Origin: Bacteroidales bacterium UBA3724
GTDB lineage: Bacteria; Bacteroidota; Bacteroidia; Bacteroidales; P3
Assembly: GCA_002371315.1 (NCBI GenBank)
Contig: DFHL01000068.1
Coordinates: forward strand, 1 to 8,658
Length of the DNA stretch: 8,658 bases
Direction: 5' to 3'
Position numbers and translations under genes: made by a program. The notes beneath the pieces are model-generated. The model searched no databases, was not told where the DNA came from, and saw nothing but the letters and a program-made list of their open reading frames with translations. This document shows, in pieces, positions 6,555 to 8,658 of the stretch. Every line of letters begins with the position of its first letter. The first letter of the stretch is position 1.

Positions 6555-6625
6555 TGTCCTATGGTGTAATGGTAGCACATCAGATTTTGGTTCTGCTTGT
6601 CCAGGTTCGAATCCTGGTAGGACAA
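6555..6625 (+). tRNA. tRNA-Gln (anticodon UUG)
   Basis: A full cloverleaf by manual folding. The acceptor TGTCCTA pairs perfectly with TAGGACA (6618-6624), with discriminator A at 6625. The D stem is GTGT/GCAC. The anticodon loop is TTTTGGT with anticodon TTG at 6587-6589. The T arm is CCAGG-TTCGAAT-CCTGG. The CCA end is not encoded. One oddity is the 27-43 pair, which is T-C (6580 and 6596), a mismatch at the top of the anticodon stem. It is a monocistronic unit with its own promoter and terminator. Confidence 0.95.
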
Positions 6626-6626
6626 C

Positions 6627-6657
6627 AAAAGCATCGACTGGAGCCGATGCTTTTTTT
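6627..6657 (+). terminator. Intrinsic terminator of tRNA-Gln
   Basis: AAAAGCATCG (6627-6636) pairs perfectly with CGATGCTTTT (6645-6654) around an 8-nt loop. The T-run 6651-6657 follows. Confidence 0.9.
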
Positions 6658-6691
6658 GTGCACCACGGGGCAGGCTTTCGCTTTTTTTTCG

Positions 6692-6699
6692 TATTTTTG
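6692..6699 (+). promoter_or_regulatory. Candidate -7 box for miaB
   Basis: TATTTTTG fits TAnnTTTG and lies 36 nt before the TTG start at 6736. It is downstream of the in-frame GTG at 6658, which argues against that GTG as the start. No convincing -33 TTTG is seen at the usual spacing. Confidence 0.5.
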
Positions 6700-6735
6700 C
6701 ATTTCATATCTACATCATCAAACAACGGCAAAACA

Positions 6736-8130
6736 TTGAGAAACAGAGTTTACATAGAAACCTACGGTTGCCAGATGAATCTGGCCGACAGCGAAATAGT
6801 GGCTTCGCTTCTGTCGAAGGACAATTATGCCATCGAGAAGGATATAAACCAGGCTGATTTCATCCTGATTAACACCTGCGCCATACGCGACAACGCCGAG
6901 CAGCGCATCCGCAAGCGTCTGCGCGAGCTCAGGGCGCTGCAGCGCACACACCAGGGGCTGAAAATAGGCATCTTGGGCTGTATGGCCGAGCGGCTGCAGA
7001 AGCAGTTGATGGAAGAGGAGGACAACGTGTCGTTCATCGTCGGACCCGACGCCTACCGCAACCTGCCGCAGATGCTGGACAACATCAAGGACGGCGAGAA
7101 GCTGGCGGAAACCCTGCTGAGCGAGACGGAGACATACGACGACATCGAGCCCGTGCGCTACGACACCAACGGCATAACGGCCTATATCAGCATTATGCGC
7201 GGATGCCAGAACTACTGCGCATACTGCGTGGTGCCCTACACTCGCGGCCGCGAGCGCAGCCGCGACCCGAGGACCATCGTCGACGAGGCTCGCAGCCTGT
7301 TTGAGAAGGGCTACCGCGAAGTGACCCTGCTGGGCCAGAATGTGAACAGCTACCGTTGGGAAGCGGAAAGCGGAAAACGGAAAGCGGAAAGCGAAGAGCA
7401 CGATCTATTCACTAATCACTATTCACAAATCACTAATTCCGTGGGTTTCCCACAGCTGATGGCAATGGTGGCCGAGGTGAGTCCGCTGCTACGTGTGCGC
7501 TTCGCCACTTCGCATCCCAAGGACTTGAGCGACGAGCTGCTGCAGGTGATGGCGCGATACGACAACATCTGCAAGTGCATACACCTGCCAGTGCAGTCGG
7601 GCAGCGAGAGGATGCTGAAACTGATGAACCGCCGCTACACGCCGGAGTGGTATCTGGGTCGAATCGACGCCATACGCCGATACCTGCCAACGTGCAGCAT
7701 AACGACCGATGTCATTGCCGGCTTCTGCACCGAGACGGAAGAAGACCATCAGGCCACACTTGAAATGTTCCGCAAGGTGAGGTACGACTACGCCTATATG
7801 TTCAAGTTCTCGATGCGCCCCAACACCTATGCTGCCAAGTATTTGCAAGATGATGTGCCCGACGACGTGAAGACGCGCCGGTTGGAGGAAATCATTGCCC
7901 TGCAGGGAGAGATAGCGCTGGAGAACAACCAGAAGGAGGTAGGCAAGACATTTGAGGTGCTGATTGAAGGCGTGTCGCACCGCTCGGAAGGACAGCTCTT
8001 CGGCCGCAACAGCCAGAACAAGGTGATAGTTTTCGAACGCGGCAACCTGCAGCCCGGCCAATATGCAAATGTCAAAGTGACGCGATGCACATCGGCGACG
8101 CTGATTGGTGAGGTTGTGGACAATAAATAA
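6736..8130 (+). CDS. miaB: tRNA-2-methylthio-N6-dimethylallyladenosine synthase MiaB
   Basis: A radical-SAM methylthiotransferase that adds the 2-methylthio group to i6A37 of tRNAs reading U-initial codons; cytosolic, with two 4Fe-4S clusters. From TTG 6736 it is 464 residues, normal for MiaB. The N-terminal domain has C12 (ETYGCQMN), C48 (NTCAIR) and C82 (LGCMAE). The radical-SAM CxxxCxxC is C157, C161, C164 (RGCQNYCAYC). The C-terminal TRAM domain begins near residue 402. No in-frame ATG precedes the first essential Cys. TTG gives MRNRVYIETYGC, the usual N-terminal length; GTG 6658 would add 26 atypical residues and lies before the promoter. After GQNVNSY the protein carries an extra low-complexity insert of about 20-30 residues encoded by two heptamer arrays (7363-7436). 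It is probably co-transcribed with the downstream PASTA gene. Confidence 0.93.
   Translation: MRNRVYIETYGCQMNLADSEIVASLLSKDNYAIEKDINQADFILINTCAIRDNAEQRIRKRLRELRALQRTHQGLKIGILGCMAERLQKQLMEEEDNVSFIVGPDAYRNLPQMLDNIKDGEKLAETLLSETETYDDIEPVRYDTNGITAYISIMRGCQNYCAYCVVPYTRGRERSRDPRTIVDEARSLFEKGYREVTLLGQNVNSYRWEAESGKRKAESEEHDLFTNHYSQITNSVGFPQLMAMVAEVSPLLRVRFATSHPKDLSDELLQVMARYDNICKCIHLPVQSGSERMLKLMNRRYTPEWYLGRIDAIRRYLPTCSITTDVIAGFCTETEEDHQATLEMFRKVRYDYAYMFKFSMRPNTYAAKYLQDDVPDDVKTRRLEEIIALQGEIALENNQKEVGKTFEVLIEGVSHRSEGQLFGRNSQNKVIVFERGNLQPGQYANVKVTRCTSATLIGEVVDNK
7363..7397 (+). repeat. Heptamer tandem array GCGGAAA inside miaB
   Basis: Contiguous units are GCGGAAA (7363), GCGGAAA (7370), ACGGAAA (7377) and GCGGAAA (7384), with a degenerate fifth GCGAAGA (7391). 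It encodes an Ala-Glu-Ser-Gly-Lys-Arg-rich stretch in MiaB. Seven is not a multiple of three, so gain or loss of one unit shifts the frame. Confidence 0.85.
7409..7436 (+). repeat. Heptamer tandem array TCACTAA inside miaB
   Basis: Units are TCACTAA (7409), TCACTAT (7416), TCACAAA (7423) and TCACTAA (7430), beginning 11 bp after the first array. Together they encode the TNHYSQITNS segment. Such heptamers look like intergenic simple repeats rather than conserved MiaB sequence. Confidence 0.85.
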
Positions 8131-8167
8131 CCGACATTCAACGTTATTTTCTGAAAACAGTTTTATT

Positions 8168-8658
8168 ATGAGCAAAAACGACTTTTTCCAGAAACATCCC
8201 TGGGTGCTTCACACGCTGATAGCCATCGGCGTGTCGCTGCTTATCGTGGTGATTGTCTTCATCATACTGAAGCACTACGGTCGCGTGGGACAGGAATACA
8301 AGACGCCCTACGTCGTCGGTTTGTATGTCGACGAGCTGCCGACCAACGACGGGCTTGAGCTGCAGTATGTGATCATCGACTCGATATACCAGCAAGGCAA
8401 ACGTGGCGGATACATCCTGCGCCAGGACCCGGACTCGGGTTCGATGATCAAGACCGGCCGCAAGGTGTACCTGACCGTAACGGCATACGTGCCCGACAAT
8501 GCCATAGTGCCCGACCTGCGCTCGCTCAGCGTAAGGCACGCCATTTCGCAGCTTGAGAACGTAGGCCTGCACGGCGGCAAGCTGGTGTTTGTCGACGACC
8601 CGCACCACGTTGTGCTGGAGCAGAAATACAAAGGCCGCACCGTCAACGAAGGCCGCCG
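8168..8658 (+). CDS. Membrane-anchored PASTA-domain protein, 3' end beyond window
   Basis: The first 163 codons of an open frame starting at ATG 8168, 37 nt after the miaB stop. A short cytosolic N-terminus is followed by one hydrophobic helix (about 13-34, WVLHTLIAIG through VFIILK), then an extracytoplasmic part. PASTA-like units follow: residues about 44-108, with a Q-D-P-x-S-G-S-x-I-K-x-G-R-K-V signature and ending in LTVTAYVP, and a second beginning NAIVPDLRSLSVRHAISQLE. PASTA domains are known to bind peptidoglycan or muropeptides in kinases and penicillin-binding proteins. Here no kinase domain precedes the helix, as in the small Bacteroidetes PASTA proteins, so a periplasmic cell-wall-associated role is inferred. 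No separate promoter is evident; it probably shares the miaB transcript. Confidence 0.85.
   Translation, partial: MSKNDFFQKHPWVLHTLIAIGVSLLIVVIVFIILKHYGRVGQEYKTPYVVGLYVDELPTNDGLELQYVIIDSIYQQGKRGGYILRQDPDSGSMIKTGRKVYLTVTAYVPDNAIVPDLRSLSVRHAISQLENVGLHGGKLVFVDDPHHVVLEQKYKGRTVNEGR

Noticed and set aside
6658..6735. GTG 6658 as the start of miaB
   Set aside because: It sits in the tail of the tRNA terminator, upstream of the probable promoter, and would add residues unlike MiaB N-termini.
6173..6739. A 188-codon plus-strand frame across the 23-bp array, ligase relic and tRNA
   Set aside because: The frame reads the ligase relic out of register, runs through a tRNA and its terminator, and starts in AT-rich spacer.
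6718..7401. A 227-codon minus-strand frame opposite miaB, and a similar one at 7489-8175
   Set aside because: Both are antisense to clear MiaB coding sequence and show no domain or promoter.

Overview
The window comes from a Bacteroidales-type bacterium (phylum Bacteroidota). Three things point there. First, promoters match the Bacteroidetes primary-sigma pattern: a -7 box TAnnTTTG, with a -33 TTTG or TTG about 19-21 bp upstream. Second, at the left edge there is a secreted protein with a Bacteroidetes-style lipid-free signal peptide, and just upstream of it a piece resembling a type IX secretion (T9SS) sorting tail. Third, the MiaB, PASTA and acyl-CoA ligase proteins are of Bacteroidetes type. 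I cannot name a genus from sequence alone.

Layout. Positions 1-1789 (minus) hold the first 596 codons of a large exported beta-propeller-like protein that runs off the left edge. Its leader contains what looks like a relic of a T9SS C-terminal sorting domain, with a good promoter upstream. Positions about 1918-2856 contain no gene but are crowded with repeats: a duplicated palindrome, an 11-bp direct-repeat array, and a tandemly duplicated 164-bp unit built from nested hairpins. A complete AMP-forming long-chain acyl-CoA ligase follows (2857-4725, plus). It converges on a DUF4143-family ATPase (4810-6093, minus), with a shared hairpin terminator between them.

Upstream of the ATPase lies a six-copy 23-bp tandem array that runs directly into a 3' relic of a second acyl-CoA ligase gene. 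Next come tRNA-Gln(UUG), with a textbook promoter and terminator, then miaB (6736-8130, probable TTG start) and the 5' part of a membrane-anchored PASTA-domain protein (8168 to the right edge).

The genes do not form one obvious pathway. The ligase serves lipid metabolism and miaB serves tRNA modification; miaB and the PASTA gene may be co-transcribed. The most notable observations concern repeats and gene remodelling. Two adjacent heptamer tandem arrays lie inside the miaB reading frame, so a one-unit change would frameshift it. A decayed ligase paralogue flanks the ATPase. The hairpin-rich 164-bp duplication and the sorting-tail relic complete the list. I found no convincing evidence of a complete new multi-gene system in this window.
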